Shown: piece by piece, positions 1-8,296 of the stretch
Numbering within the stretch: the first letter of the stretch is position 1
Layout: the number at the start of each line of letters is the position of its first letter
Assembly: GCA_005884825.1 (NCBI GenBank)
Contig: VAZT01000231.1
Location: 1-17,886 of the forward strand
Source: Alphaproteobacteria bacterium
Lineage (GTDB): Bacteria > Pseudomonadota > Alphaproteobacteria > ATCC43930 > CGMCC-115725
Length of the DNA stretch: 17,886 bases
Reading direction: 5' to 3'
Notes under the pieces: generated by a model
Told to the model about the DNA's origin: nothing
The model's database searches: none
The model's input: only the letters and a program-made list of their open reading frames with translations
Program-made: the position numbers and the translations under genes

Positions 1-1
1 G

Positions 2-193
2 AACGGGGCGCGGCTCACTGCCTGGTCCTATCAACAGGGCGAACTGCAGTTCACCATTTTCTCGCCTAGTGCGATCGATATTCTGTTCTATGTCAAGACC
101 TACGCAGGCGTTGAGGGATTTACCGATGTGACAGCAACCGCCGGTGACAACGAACAGAGTTTGCGGGTCAAATTACGCATAGCGAAATCATGA
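2..193 (+). CDS. gspL: GspL, C-terminal end only (T2SS inner-membrane platform)
   Basis: The window opens inside a reading frame that starts at base 2 and ends at the TGA at 191-193; only about 63 residues are present. The fragment begins N-G-A-R-L-T-A-W-S-Y and runs through alternating short strands and one helix to L-R-V-K-L-R-I-A-K-S. This fits the small periplasmic ferredoxin-like domain at the C-terminus of GspL, which pairs with GspM in the inner-membrane platform. The stop overlaps the next start (ATGA at 190-193), typical of translational coupling inside a T2SS operon. The identification rests mostly on position directly before gspM and on the fold-like pattern; the N-terminal cytoplasmic domain that binds GspE lies outside the window. 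Confidence 0.65.
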   Translation, partial: NGARLTAWSYQQGELQFTIFSPSAIDILFYVKTYAGVEGFTDVTATAGDNEQSLRVKLRIAKS

Positions 194-792
194 ACATTAT
201 CAGCCTGCGCCTTACCGGGCTTGTGCCAGGCGGAGCCAGCCGTTGGCTCCGCAACCACCTCGCCGATCGCCGGTCGCGGTTTTTGCTAGCGGTTCTTGGC
301 TTCCTAGTCGCCGCGAGCGGCGTGATTTTGATCGATTCGATCGATGCCGGAATTCGGCAAACTCTGAGCCAGCGACGTGTCCAATTAGGCCGCGTCGAAC
401 AACTCGGGCGAGTTGAACTCTGGCACCAACGCCGGACCGAGAGCGATCTGGCGCGGGTTCAGCAGGAGGGTCGGCTGTGGGAGGCCGAAACCGAAGGCAT
501 CGCCCAAGCCAACTTCCAGTCCTGGATCATCGAAGAGGCTAAGCGCGCCGGGATTGGTCCGGTCGATATCCGCCTCAGCATCAATCCAAGCGGCGGCAAT
601 ACCTTGAAACTGCGCCAGCTATCGGCACAGATCCACGCCCGTTTCGAGCCCGCCGCGCTGCTCAAACTGATGCATGCGATCGCCGCCCACGACCGGCTGC
701 TGGTGGTCGAGCGATTGGAGGTGCAGGCCACCGCCACCCCCTACTTTGAGATGCTGCTCGAGACCTATCTGCGTCCGGCGCGCGGTGCGTAG
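190..792 (+). CDS. gspM: GspM-like T2SS inner-membrane protein
   Basis: This 200-residue protein has a basic N-terminal tail, one membrane segment (about residues 31-49) and then a long charged, coiled-coil-like stretch (about 50-115). It closes with a small alpha/beta domain (about 120-195) ending L-E-V-Q-A-T-A-T-P-Y-F-E-M-L-L-E-T-Y. That layout (short cytoplasmic tail, one helix, coiled coil, ferredoxin-like periplasmic domain) is that of GspM/PulM, the GspL partner in the platform. The ATG overlaps the gspL stop by four bases. GspM is poorly conserved in sequence, so the call combines architecture and gene order (L-M-x-D). It is somewhat longer than the usual 160-180 residues because of the N-terminal tail. 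Confidence 0.7.
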   Translation: MNIISLRLTGLVPGGASRWLRNHLADRRSRFLLAVLGFLVAASGVILIDSIDAGIRQTLSQRRVQLGRVEQLGRVELWHQRRTESDLARVQQEGRLWEAETEGIAQANFQSWIIEEAKRAGIGPVDIRLSINPSGGNTLKLRQLSAQIHARFEPAALLKLMHAIAAHDRLLVVERLEVQATATPYFEMLLETYLRPARGA

Positions 793-795
793 GAG

Positions 796-1287
796 ATGGC
801 CTCGATCGCCAGCACGATACGCCGGATCGGAGTCGCCGGCGCGCTTGCCGCGGTCGCCGTGCTCGCCTTCGCGCTGGGATGGTGGCAGGACAAGAGTGGC
901 CAGGTCCGGTCGCCCCCCCTTGCCCCCGAGGCGTCCTGGAACCTGCCAAAGCCCGCTGCCTTCGATCTCGCGGGTTACACCACCATTCTTGCGAACAGAC
1001 CCCCGTTCGGTGCAATCGCGAGCGTAGGATCGAGCACAGCAAATATCGGATCGGCGCCGGATACACCTGCAGTCCAGTGGCGGCTTGGCGGTATCGTGGT
1101 CACCGAGACAGGCCGACATCTGATCGTCCTGATTCGCAGACCGGGCGAGAATACGACCCGAGCCGAAACTCGGCAGCCCGGGGAAGAGCTGCCTGATGGA
1201 AGCATCCTTCGCGCTATCGAGCCCACAGATGTTACGATTGACCGTCAAGGTACGATCGTGCGGATTAAAATGTTCGCGCAAAGTTGA
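796..1287 (+). CDS. GspC/GspN-like T2SS connector protein with HR-type domain
   Basis: The product is a 163-residue bitopic protein. An N-terminal membrane segment (about residues 11-30) is followed by a proline-rich linker with an R-P-P-F motif (68-71). A compact beta domain follows (about 92-160, W-R-L-G-G-I-V-V then R-Q-P-G-E-E-L-P-D-G). That domain resembles the homology region of GspC, which touches the N0 domain of the secretin and links it to the platform. The position between gspM and gspD matches the L-M-N-D order of xps clusters, so it may be annotated GspN or GspC in relatives; no PDZ domain follows. An AGGAG lies at 791-795 directly against the ATG, an unusually short spacing. The symbol is left open because the naming is ambiguous. 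Confidence 0.65.
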   Translation: MASIASTIRRIGVAGALAAVAVLAFALGWWQDKSGQVRSPPLAPEASWNLPKPAAFDLAGYTTILANRPPFGAIASVGSSTANIGSAPDTPAVQWRLGGIVVTETGRHLIVLIRRPGENTTRAETRQPGEELPDGSILRAIEPTDVTIDRQGTIVRIKMFAQS

Positions 1288-1303
1288 CGGGTGGTAAGTC
1301 CGA

Positions 1304-3418
1304 GTGCATAGGTCGTCGGCGCCATTCTGTTCTCTCGTCTGTTTGCTACTCCTCACCACCTGTGCACATCCGGTGGGGAACCCGGGGGCCGATTTGCGGA
1401 CCTTGCCGGAGAAAGGTGCGGAGCAGGCTGCACTGGTTCCGAGCAGCCCTCTGGTGGCTGCGGGCGGGGCTCAGCATACCGCGATCCTCGGCGGCCCGCC
1501 TCCGCCGGGCGCGCCCGAGACGCCGGTCCGTCCGGAAGCTCCTTTTACCCTGTCCGGCGCGCCCGCTAGCCTGACAATAGAACAAATGCCGCTGCCTGCC
1601 TTCATCAACACCGTTTTCGGCGATACTCTCCATCTCAGCTTCGAGGTCGATCCGCGAATTGGCCAGCGGAACGATCTTGTCACTTTGCGCACCGGGCGGC
1701 CGCTGTCGCCGAGCGAGATTCTCGCCCTCACGCGCGCCGTTCTGCATGACTATGGGATAGACGTTATTTTTTCGGGCAATCTCGCGCGCATCGTTCCCAA
1801 CGAGGCTCTTATGTCGCAGTCGCCCAGTGTTATTCGGGGGCGCAGCACTGCAGACGTTGCCGAAAACATGAGGCCGATCTTTCAGTATGTCAGCCTGCGC
1901 GGCGTCTCTGCGGCCGAAATGGCCGGCTGGTTGCAGGCTGCTTTGGGTACCAAGCTTCATATTTCGACATCTCCACAGGCGAATGCAGTTCTGATTCTCG
2001 GGCTGCCGGAGGACATCCAGGCTGCGAATGCGGTTATTGCGACCTTGGATCAGCCTCGTTTGGCGGGGCATCGCAGCCTCCGCATCGAGCCGGTCTTTTG
2101 GTCCGCCGCCCAATTATCCGAGAAGCTGGTCGATATTCTCCGGGCCGAGGGTTATTTCGTCGGCCCCAACCTTCAAAATCCCGGAGCGGTGGTCGTGCTC
2201 CCGTTGAGACCCAGCAATACTCTGGTCGTTTTCGCAAGTGATCAGAAGACCCTAACCCATGTCGAGGCGTGGGCCCGTGATCTCGATCATGCATCACAAG
2301 TTGATCCGCAACGAAGCCTATTTTTCTACCGCGTGCGTAATACCACCGCGGAAAGTTTGGCGGCCGTGCTGAATTCCGTGCTGCAGGGAAGATACGCGGC
2401 GCGAGCTGCTGCAGCTCCTTCCGAAGCGGCGGGTCCGCCGCCGGGCCAGCCTCCTCTCCCCCCGGGTGCACCTCCCGGCGCCCCTCCAACGGCCGCCGGA
2501 CCTCCGCCGGGAACCCCGCCGTCCGGGCGAATCGTCACCGACCCGGCCCGTAACGCCATAATCTTTCAGGGTGGCGCCGAGGAATTTGCGCAACTCCGAC
2601 CGCTGATCGAGAGCCTCGATCAGGCCCCCCGCGAGGCGATTATCGAAGCAACTGTCGCCGAGGTGACCCTCGCCGACAATGAGACACTCGGCGCCGAATG
2701 GATGGCCAGCCTGGGTGCCGGGCCCAATGAGATCTTCCGGAACACTATGACGGGGATTGGCACCGCCGGCTTCACATTTACCGTGCTCAACCGGGCGGGG
2801 GCGACCCGCCTGGTACTCAATGCTTTGGCCAACAATAATCGCGTAAAGGTGCTCTCGACACCAAAGATTCTGTCACGCAGTGGCGGCGAGGCCAAAATAC
2901 AAGTCGGCGCGCAGGTTCCGATCGTTACCAGCCAGGGAACCAGCTCACAGCTTCAGCAGCAAGGGACCAGCGCAATACTTCAAAGCATTCAGTATAAGGA
3001 CACCGGGGTTATTCTCACCGTCAAACCGACGATCTATGCCGGCAGCCAGATCGATCTCGAGATCAAGCAGGAGGTGAGCGAGGCCGTTCCGAACAACACT
3101 TCACAGCTCAGCAGTCCGGTGATCAACACGCGCACGGTCAACACTCAGCTGTCGCTGCAAGACGGGGCGACCGTGTTGTTGGGCGGTTTGATTATGGAGA
3201 ACGCCAGCAGCACTTCGACGGGCATTCCGGGATTGAAGGACATTCCAGGGGTGGGTTTCCTGTTCGGAACCCAGAATGTCATGAAAACCCGTAGTGAGCT
3301 CTTTGTCTTTATCACTCCTTATATCGTCAACTCCAGTGAAGACGCGGCAAGGCTTGCCGAAACGTTCAAGAACCAATATGAATCACTACCCCAACCGGCA
3401 TCGAGTCTTCACTGGTGA
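1304..3418 (+). CDS. gspD: GspD, T2SS outer-membrane secretin
   Basis: This 704-residue secretin forms the multimeric outer-membrane channel. A GTG start gives a signal peptide with a lipobox-like L-T-T-C (Cys20), so it may be a lipoprotein; Thr before the Cys is atypical. A proline-rich linker (about 60-80) precedes N0 (about 81-166), N1 (about 185-255), N2 (about 256-335) and N3 (about 336-450). N3 is interrupted by a proline/glycine-rich loop at residues 377-406. The secretin domain follows, with V-L-S-T-P-K-I-L, the V-P-I-V gate region, and the signature around L-L-G-G-L-I then I-P-G-L-K-D-I-P-G-V-G-F-L-F. Normal length for GspD is 650-750. It starts 16 bases after the gspC-like stop and belongs to the same operon. 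No pilotin gene is visible. Confidence 0.95.
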   Translation: MHRSSAPFCSLVCLLLLTTCAHPVGNPGADLRTLPEKGAEQAALVPSSPLVAAGGAQHTAILGGPPPPGAPETPVRPEAPFTLSGAPASLTIEQMPLPAFINTVFGDTLHLSFEVDPRIGQRNDLVTLRTGRPLSPSEILALTRAVLHDYGIDVIFSGNLARIVPNEALMSQSPSVIRGRSTADVAENMRPIFQYVSLRGVSAAEMAGWLQAALGTKLHISTSPQANAVLILGLPEDIQAANAVIATLDQPRLAGHRSLRIEPVFWSAAQLSEKLVDILRAEGYFVGPNLQNPGAVVVLPLRPSNTLVVFASDQKTLTHVEAWARDLDHASQVDPQRSLFFYRVRNTTAESLAAVLNSVLQGRYAARAAAAPSEAAGPPPGQPPLPPGAPPGAPPTAAGPPPGTPPSGRIVTDPARNAIIFQGGAEEFAQLRPLIESLDQAPREAIIEATVAEVTLADNETLGAEWMASLGAGPNEIFRNTMTGIGTAGFTFTVLNRAGATRLVLNALANNNRVKVLSTPKILSRSGGEAKIQVGAQVPIVTSQGTSSQLQQQGTSAILQSIQYKDTGVILTVKPTIYAGSQIDLEIKQEVSEAVPNNTSQLSSPVINTRTVNTQLSLQDGATVLLGGLIMENASSTSTGIPGLKDIPGVGFLFGTQNVMKTRSELFVFITPYIVNSSEDAARLAETFKNQYESLPQPASSLHW
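2432..2521 (+). repeat. Proline/glycine-rich low-complexity segment inside gspD
   Basis: This C/G-rich stretch encodes residues 377-406 of GspD. It contains two near-copies of A-G-P-P-P-G-(Q/T)-P-P flanking P-P-G-A-P-P-G-A-P-P. It sits where the N3 domain of secretins has a flexible loop, just before the strand that begins G-R-I-V-T-D-P-A-R-N-A. The repetition is visible directly; a role as a flexible or extended loop within the periplasmic channel is inference. Confidence 0.75.
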
Positions 3419-3425
3419 CGCTCTG

Positions 3426-5201
3426 ATGGATGGGGAGGAGACGGTCGGCCTTCGGCCCGCCGTTGAGATATCGACGCGCACACCGGAGCGGCCGGTCCGC
3501 CAGGAGGCCCGGGTCACTCCTCCGATCGGCCGATTGTTGATCGAGGCCGGGCTGATCGGCGAGACCGACCTCGCCCGCGCCCTCGCATTTCAACAGCGGT
3601 ATGGCGGTAGGCTGGGAAGCATCCTCGTCCGCCTCGGTGCCGTGTCGGAGGAACGGCTGATGCCGATAGTGGCCAATCAGCTGAACCTGCCGCTGCTCGG
3701 CGAGAGCGATCTTCCTGCGGAGACGGCGTCCTACTTCGAGGCGATCAAGACCTCCGGATACGCGGTCGATTGGTGGATCGATCAGGAAGCCTTGCCGTGG
3801 TTTACCGACGGCCAGTTGTGGGTTGCCGCCCGCGATCCGCTGATGATGGACCTCCAGGAATTTGTTTCTGCCGGATATCCCGGCACACCCATACGCTGGA
3901 GCCTTGTCGCCGCCCAGACTCTCGACCGAGCCCTTGATCGGGTGCAACAGCGGCTCGCCGCCGACGGGCGCAACCTGTCGGATGAAGTTGGCCATCTGCG
4001 GGAGCTCGCCGAAGAGGCGCCGGTAATCGAACTGGTGAACAATCTGATCGGGCAGGCCTTCGATGAGGGGGCTTCGGACATCCATGTAGAACCGGCCGAG
4101 TACGATTTCCGGGTACGCTTTCGTCTCGATGGCGTGCTGCAAACTCGGCTGACCCTGCCGAGGGATCGATTTGACGCGGTGGCGTCGCGCATCAAGCTGG
4201 TTTCCGGGCTCGACATCGCCGAGCGGCGGCTGCCGCAGGATGGCCGCTTGGCCATACGCCTCAGCGGCGAAATGGTCGATATCCGCGTCTCGTCCTTGCC
4301 GAGCACGTGGGGCGAGTCGTTGGTGTTGCGCCTGCTGCCGAAGGAACGCAGGCAATTCCAGCTCGATCGCCTCGGCATGACCCCAAGCGATCTTGCGCTG
4401 TTCAGTCACTGGATCCGCGAGCCGCACGGCATCATCCTGATTACCGGCCCGACGGGGTCCGGCAAATCGACCACCCTCTATGCCACCCTGGAGGAAATTA
4501 ACGACGGCGCGACTAAAATCGTGACCGTTGAGGAACCTGTCGAATACTCGGTCAAGGGGATCAGCCAAGTCCACGCTCAACCTGATATCGGGTACACCTT
4601 CGCACGAGCTTTGCGTGCGATCCTTCGCCAAGACCCCGACAAAATCATGATCGGCGAGATACGCGATCTGGAGACGGCCCAGATCGCAGTGCAGGCGGCA
4701 CTGACCGGGCATATGGTATTCTCGACTTTGCACACCAACGACTCGTTGAGCGCTTTCACCCGCCTTGTCGATATGGGCGTCGAGCCGTTCCTCGTTGCAT
4801 CCGCCGTGCGGCTTGTCATGGCCCAGCGGCTGGCGCGTCGCTTGTGCCGACACTGCGCCGAACCGGAAGAGGCTCCCACCGAAGTGAAAGGTCAGGTCGA
4901 AGTGCTGCGACAACGCACACCCCAGCTCTTCGAGGGCTCGCCGCAATGGCGGCGCCCGGTCGGCTGCCGCGAATGTTTCGGCTCGGGGTTCAGGGGCCGG
5001 CTCGGGCTCTACGAGATGGTCAGCGTCAACCCGGATATTCACGATGCCATCCTGCGTCACGCCTCGGCCCAGGAGATGCGCGAGATGGCTCATCGACAAG
5101 GGGTCAGAACGCTTCGGGACGATGGCTTGATCAAGGCTTGGCGAGCGGAAACCAGCCTCGACGAGGTGTTCAGAGTGACTGGCGGCGCCGCCGGGCTGTA
5201 A
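3426..5201 (+). CDS. gspE: GspE, T2SS assembly ATPase
   Basis: This 591-residue cytoplasmic ATPase drives pseudopilus assembly. An N-terminal MshEN/GspE-N domain (about 25-165, G-R-L-L-I-E-A-G-L) is followed by the N2 domain with the S-D-I-H-V-E-P segment. The core carries Walker A G-P-T-G-S-G-K-S-T (341-349), the Asp box after V-E-E-P-V-E-Y, Walker B I-M-I-G-E-I-R-D (ending Asp414) and a His box with S-T-L-H-T-N-D. Two Cys-x2-Cys pairs (474/477 and 514/517) form the zinc-binding insert typical of T2SS ATPases. I chose ATG 3426, eight bases after the gspD stop, because GGTGA at 3414-3418 is a plausible SD site. An in-frame ATG at 3378 would overlap gspD by 41 bases. All catalytic motifs are intact. 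Confidence 0.95.
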   Translation: MDGEETVGLRPAVEISTRTPERPVRQEARVTPPIGRLLIEAGLIGETDLARALAFQQRYGGRLGSILVRLGAVSEERLMPIVANQLNLPLLGESDLPAETASYFEAIKTSGYAVDWWIDQEALPWFTDGQLWVAARDPLMMDLQEFVSAGYPGTPIRWSLVAAQTLDRALDRVQQRLAADGRNLSDEVGHLRELAEEAPVIELVNNLIGQAFDEGASDIHVEPAEYDFRVRFRLDGVLQTRLTLPRDRFDAVASRIKLVSGLDIAERRLPQDGRLAIRLSGEMVDIRVSSLPSTWGESLVLRLLPKERRQFQLDRLGMTPSDLALFSHWIREPHGIILITGPTGSGKSTTLYATLEEINDGATKIVTVEEPVEYSVKGISQVHAQPDIGYTFARALRAILRQDPDKIMIGEIRDLETAQIAVQAALTGHMVFSTLHTNDSLSAFTRLVDMGVEPFLVASAVRLVMAQRLARRLCRHCAEPEEAPTEVKGQVEVLRQRTPQLFEGSPQWRRPVGCRECFGSGFRGRLGLYEMVSVNPDIHDAILRHASAQEMREMAHRQGVRTLRDDGLIKAWRAETSLDEVFRVTGGAAGL

Positions 5202-5214
5202 GCGTCGATCGGCA

Positions 5215-6420
5215 ATGCCCATCTTTATGTACAATGCACTGACCAGCGTTGGAAACAGCGTCAATGGCGAGCTGGTTGCCGAGCATGAGCGTGCGGCGCT
5301 GCGAGAGCTGAAACGACGCGGCTTGGTACCCTTATCATTGGCGATCGCCGCCGAGGCGAGGCGCCGTCGCGCTATCCTAAAGAGGCGGGCAAATCTCGAA
5401 GACCATATCCGCCTCTTAAACGAGATCGCGATACTTATCGAGGCCGGAGTAAACCTCAACGAAGCGGTGGATATCGCCGCTCGATCGCCAAGTTTTCAGA
5501 TCTTCGGCGATGGGCTCACCACCCTCGGCCGCGATCTTCGCCGCGGCGTGAGCCTACCGGAAGCGGTGCGCAGCAACATCACTACCTTTCCGCCTTATGT
5601 TTATCAGCTGATCGAAGCCGGGAACGCGACAGGCTCGCTCACCGGCGGGCTTAAAGACGCCGGCCTGCAAATGCAATTTGACGACCGGGTCCGCAAGGAT
5701 ATTCGCAATGCGCTGATTTATCCGATGTTTCTTCTATTTATGGGCATTGCCTCCACCCTGTTCATCTTCATTTTTGTGGTACCGCGCTTTGCGGGGATGC
5801 TGAAAGGGCGATGGGAACTGTTGCCGGCATTCCCGCATGCGATTTTTGCGACCGGCTTGTTTCTGCACAACAACATTTATTCCGTGGCGGGGCTCGCGGT
5901 CGTGCTGGCGGCTGGTCTGTACTCGCTGTGGCGGAGGGCGTCCTTTCGCAAGCAGCTCCAAGAACTCGGGATCCGCCTTCCGCTATTGGGAAAATTCTTT
6001 TTGGAGGCCGAGGCGGGGCGCTGGACCTCCATGCTGGCCACACTCCTGCAGAACCGGATCCCGCTTGTGCAAAGCCTGGCCCTGGCGCGCAACTCGCTTC
6101 AAGTCGAGAGTCTCAAAGGGCGTCTCATCCAAGTGGAGCGGGCAGTGCGGGGCGGCAATGCGCTGGCGGCGGCATTGGAGGATTACGGCATTTTCGATGA
6201 GATCCTCGTCAACCTCGTTCGGGTCGGGGAGCGGTCCGGACGGCTCGCGGAAATGCTGAGATCTGCCGCGGCTTTCGCCGAGCAGAAGGGGCGCGACCGG
6301 ATTAAACGGGTGATGGCGCTGCTTGAACCTGCCGCTATTTTGGTGATCGGCGTCGTGATCGGTGCGATCGTGATCTCGCTGTTTACCGCCATTGCGAGCA
6401 TCAACAATGTCCGTCTTTGA
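5215..6420 (+). CDS. gspF: GspF, T2SS inner-membrane platform protein
   Basis: This 401-residue polytopic protein has two repeated GspF cytoplasmic domains and three membrane segments at about 168-192, 220-240 and 372-394. The first cytoplasmic repeat contains the helical stretch R-L-L-N-E-I-A-I-L-I-E-A-G-V and E-A-G-N-A-T-G-S-L. The second repeats it as L-A-T-L-L-Q-N-R-I-P and V-G-E-R-S-G-R-L, the hallmark G-E-x-S-G-x-L/M element. GspF sits at the centre of the platform and contacts GspE and GspL. Its length matches the family norm of about 400. It starts 13 bases after the gspE stop without a strong SD site, suggesting coupled translation. Confidence 0.95.
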   Translation: MPIFMYNALTSVGNSVNGELVAEHERAALRELKRRGLVPLSLAIAAEARRRRAILKRRANLEDHIRLLNEIAILIEAGVNLNEAVDIAARSPSFQIFGDGLTTLGRDLRRGVSLPEAVRSNITTFPPYVYQLIEAGNATGSLTGGLKDAGLQMQFDDRVRKDIRNALIYPMFLLFMGIASTLFIFIFVVPRFAGMLKGRWELLPAFPHAIFATGLFLHNNIYSVAGLAVVLAAGLYSLWRRASFRKQLQELGIRLPLLGKFFLEAEAGRWTSMLATLLQNRIPLVQSLALARNSLQVESLKGRLIQVERAVRGGNALAAALEDYGIFDEILVNLVRVGERSGRLAEMLRSAAAFAEQKGRDRIKRVMALLEPAAILVIGVVIGAIVISLFTAIASINNVRL

Positions 6421-6871
6421 GGCTCGCCTCCTCTCCGAGCCGCGGAGTCGAGGGGGGCAGCGCGAAACTGGCTTTACCCTCCTCGAGCTGCTGGTTGTCC
6501 TGGCCATAATCGGACTGCTTGGTGCGCTGGTCGGACCGCGACTGTTCGAGAGGCTCGAAGGTTCCAAGGTGACTACAGCCCAAACGCAAGTTCGAATGCT
6601 GAAAACCTCGCTCGACACGATGCGGCTGGATATCGGCCGTTATCCGACCGCTGAAGAGGGGCTGGACCTGCTGGTTCGGGCGCCTTCAGAACCTTCGCTT
6701 CGAGCGCGTTGGCACGGACCGTATCTGGAGGGAGAAGTGCCGCTCGATCCCTGGGGAAACCCATATCAGTACAGTCCCACGGGTCGTGAGCTGAACGCGA
6801 TCACGTTGTATAGCTACGGCCCGACAGGAAAGCCCGGCGGTGAGTCGGTCGGCTACCTCCCAGCAGGCTGA
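6407..6871 (+). CDS. gspG: GspG, major T2SS pseudopilin
   Basis: This is a 154-residue prepilin. The leader ends at Gly22, and the mature protein would start F-T-L-L-E with the conserved Glu at +5 (Glu27), followed by the hydrophobic N-terminal helix. This is a standard prepilin peptidase (GspO/PilD) site. The C-terminal part has Y-P-T-A-E-E-G-L and D-P-W-G-N-P-Y-Q-Y, diagnostic of the major pseudopilin and its calcium-binding loop. The leader is long (22 residues) compared with the usual 6-10. I chose ATG 6407 (14-base overlap with gspF); ATG 6392 in the same frame would make it five residues longer. GspG polymerises into the pseudopilus shaft. Confidence 0.93.
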   Translation: MSVFEARLLSEPRSRGGQRETGFTLLELLVVLAIIGLLGALVGPRLFERLEGSKVTTAQTQVRMLKTSLDTMRLDIGRYPTAEEGLDLLVRAPSEPSLRARWHGPYLEGEVPLDPWGNPYQYSPTGRELNAITLYSYGPTGKPGGESVGYLPAG

Positions 6872-7256
6872 CAACGGGTTCACCCTCATCGAACTGGTGG
6901 TCGCGCTGGCGATTATCGGATTAGGGCTGACCTTTGTTCTGCCGAGAATGATGGCATGGGCGGATCGTCTGGCATTTTCCGCTCGACAGCAACGCTTCGA
7001 GGACGCTCTCGCCGAACTGGGAAGCAGGGCGCGCCGCAGCGGCCGTTCGGTTGTGCTGCGATCGACCGATCTCGCGCCTAACCCCAACGAACCGTCCCCG
7101 ATTGAGCTTCCCGCGAGTTGGTCGTTGACTGTCGAGCCGCCGATTGCCTTCAGATATGACGGCATCTGCACCGGTGGCAAGGTGCGTTTGAGCTTTCCTG
7201 CGGGCGAGAGAAGTTATCGACTTCGACCTCCGTATTGCCGGCCGGAAGCGATGTGA
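6840..7256 (+). CDS. gspH: GspH-like minor pseudopilin
   Basis: This 138-residue prepilin starts at GTG 6840 with an AGGAAAG SD-like site at 6826-6832, overlapping gspG by 32 bases. The processing site is N-G/F-T-L-I-E (Gly13, Phe14, Glu18) followed by a hydrophobic helix. The remainder is a short beta-rich domain with Arg-rich helix R-A-R-R-S-G-R and a late G-I-C-T-G-G-K-V-R-L-S-F strand, as in GspH minor pseudopilins. It is shorter than the usual 150-190 residues but shows no broken motif. Minor pseudopilins H, I, J and K form the pseudopilus tip; the position after gspG supports H. Confidence 0.82.
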   Translation: MSRSATSQQADNGFTLIELVVALAIIGLGLTFVLPRMMAWADRLAFSARQQRFEDALAELGSRARRSGRSVVLRSTDLAPNPNEPSPIELPASWSLTVEPPIAFRYDGICTGGKVRLSFPAGERSYRLRPPYCRPEAM

Positions 7257-7738
7257 CCTCGGAACCACCCCATACTTCTAGTTGCCCCGCCAATAGGGGT
7301 CAGGAGGGTTTCGCGCTACTCGAGGGTCTGGTCGCGATCGCGCTGTTGGCCGGAACAATGGTCGCGATATACGCACTTGTCGGGAACATTCTCGATTCCG
7401 CCTCGCGCGTTGGACGTTCCAACCGGTCGGTCCAGATCACGATGAACGCCATCGAGGCCATGACAGCGGTCAATCCGATGATGCAGGGATCGGGAAAAAT
7501 CGATCTCGGCCCTTACGCGGTTACTTGGACGAGCACGTCGATCACGCCGATTATCGACCGTGGGGGCAGCCTCTATCAAATAGGCCTGTACAATACGGAA
7601 GTTCGGGTCGAAGACCAGCCTGGTTCAGTGCTGGCGAACTTTACGCTTCGCCAGATCGGCTATCGGCGGGTCCGCGACCTGGGCCCGACACTCGGTGATC
7701 AAGGCAACCGGCTAGGCGACCCAACCCGGTCACCGTAG
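7253..7738 (+). CDS. gspI: GspI-like minor pseudopilin
   Basis: This 161-residue prepilin has the processing site E-G/F-A-L-L-E (Gly19, Phe20, Glu24), then the helix V-A-I-A-L-L-A-G-T-M-V-A-I-Y. I chose GTG 7253 because it overlaps the gspH stop (GTGA) and follows GGAAG at 7244-7248; an upstream TTG at 7235 is possible. GspI nucleates the tip complex with J and K. The body is longer than the typical 120-130 residues. The C-terminus (R-Q-I-G-Y-R-R-V-R, then a Gly/Asp-rich tail) ends exactly at the TAG that abuts the inverted gspJ stop. This is the last + strand gene of the T2SS operon. Confidence 0.85.
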   Translation: MTSEPPHTSSCPANRGQEGFALLEGLVAIALLAGTMVAIYALVGNILDSASRVGRSNRSVQITMNAIEAMTAVNPMMQGSGKIDLGPYAVTWTSTSITPIIDRGGSLYQIGLYNTEVRVEDQPGSVLANFTLRQIGYRRVRDLGPTLGDQGNRLGDPTRSP

Positions 7739-8296
7739 CTAGCTCGCGGCTCGGGCGATTGCCGCTAATTCTGCGCCCAGTCGGACGAGCTGAGGAAGTT
7801 GCAAGGCTGTCGTCGACGTGCCCAGGTCGCTGGGCGGCCACACACGACGCCATTCCTGGTCGTGACCGTAATAACTGAAGACTGCGTCTCTACCCCTCCA
7901 ACGGGCAACTTCGACACTGTCGGAGGGCTTTTCTGTGTATTCAAGTAGCGTAAAATCCAACGCGTGATCATAATCCAAGGCCCAGGTGAACGCAGTCGGT
8001 GTACCAGCCGGCCCCAGCAATGGCGACGCCGTCAGACCCGAAAACGTGTTCGCAGAAGCGGCAAAGCGGTTTTTGCCGGTATCGTAGTCGGCGATGAGGG
8101 CCTGAACGGTTTGTCTGAACCAGCTCGCAACAAGCGCAGTTTCTTCGGATTGGTCTAGATAAGGCCGAAGGCGGGCGCGGGCTTCGAGCACTTGCCCGAG
8201 GCTGCCGAACACTATGGCCGCCACCATGCTCAAGAGAACCAGCGTAATCAGGACTTCGACGAGCGTGAAGCCCGTCTGCTCGGCATCACGGATCAT
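7739..8296 (-). CDS. gspJ: GspJ-like minor pseudopilin, inverted relative to the operon
   Basis: This 185-residue prepilin on the minus strand begins M-I-R-D-A-E-Q-T-G/F-T-L-V-E (Gly9, Phe10, Glu14), with the hydrophobic helix T-L-V-L-L-S-M-V-A-A-I-V-F-G. The later W-R-G-R-D-A-V-F-S-Y-Y-G and W-P-P-S-D segments and the L-P-Q-L-V-R-L element are as expected of GspJ. Its length is near the low end of the family. The C-terminus after V-R-L is short, so a few residues may be missing there. Its stop (7739-7741) directly abuts the gspI stop in the palindrome TAGCTA. gspJ is normally co-directional with gspI and followed by gspK; neither holds here. Confidence 0.85.
   Translation of the reverse strand: MIRDAEQTGFTLVEVLITLVLLSMVAAIVFGSLGQVLEARARLRPYLDQSEETALVASWFRQTVQALIADYDTGKNRFAASANTFSGLTASPLLGPAGTPTAFTWALDYDHALDFTLLEYTEKPSDSVEVARWRGRDAVFSYYGHDQEWRRVWPPSDLGTSTTALQLPQLVRLGAELAAIARAAS

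Noticed and set aside
3366..5459. Long open frame of nearly 700 codons on the minus strand opposite gspE.
   Set aside because: It is antisense to a gene with every T2SS ATPase motif, and its translation shows no recognisable domain; long antisense frames are common in GC-rich coding DNA.
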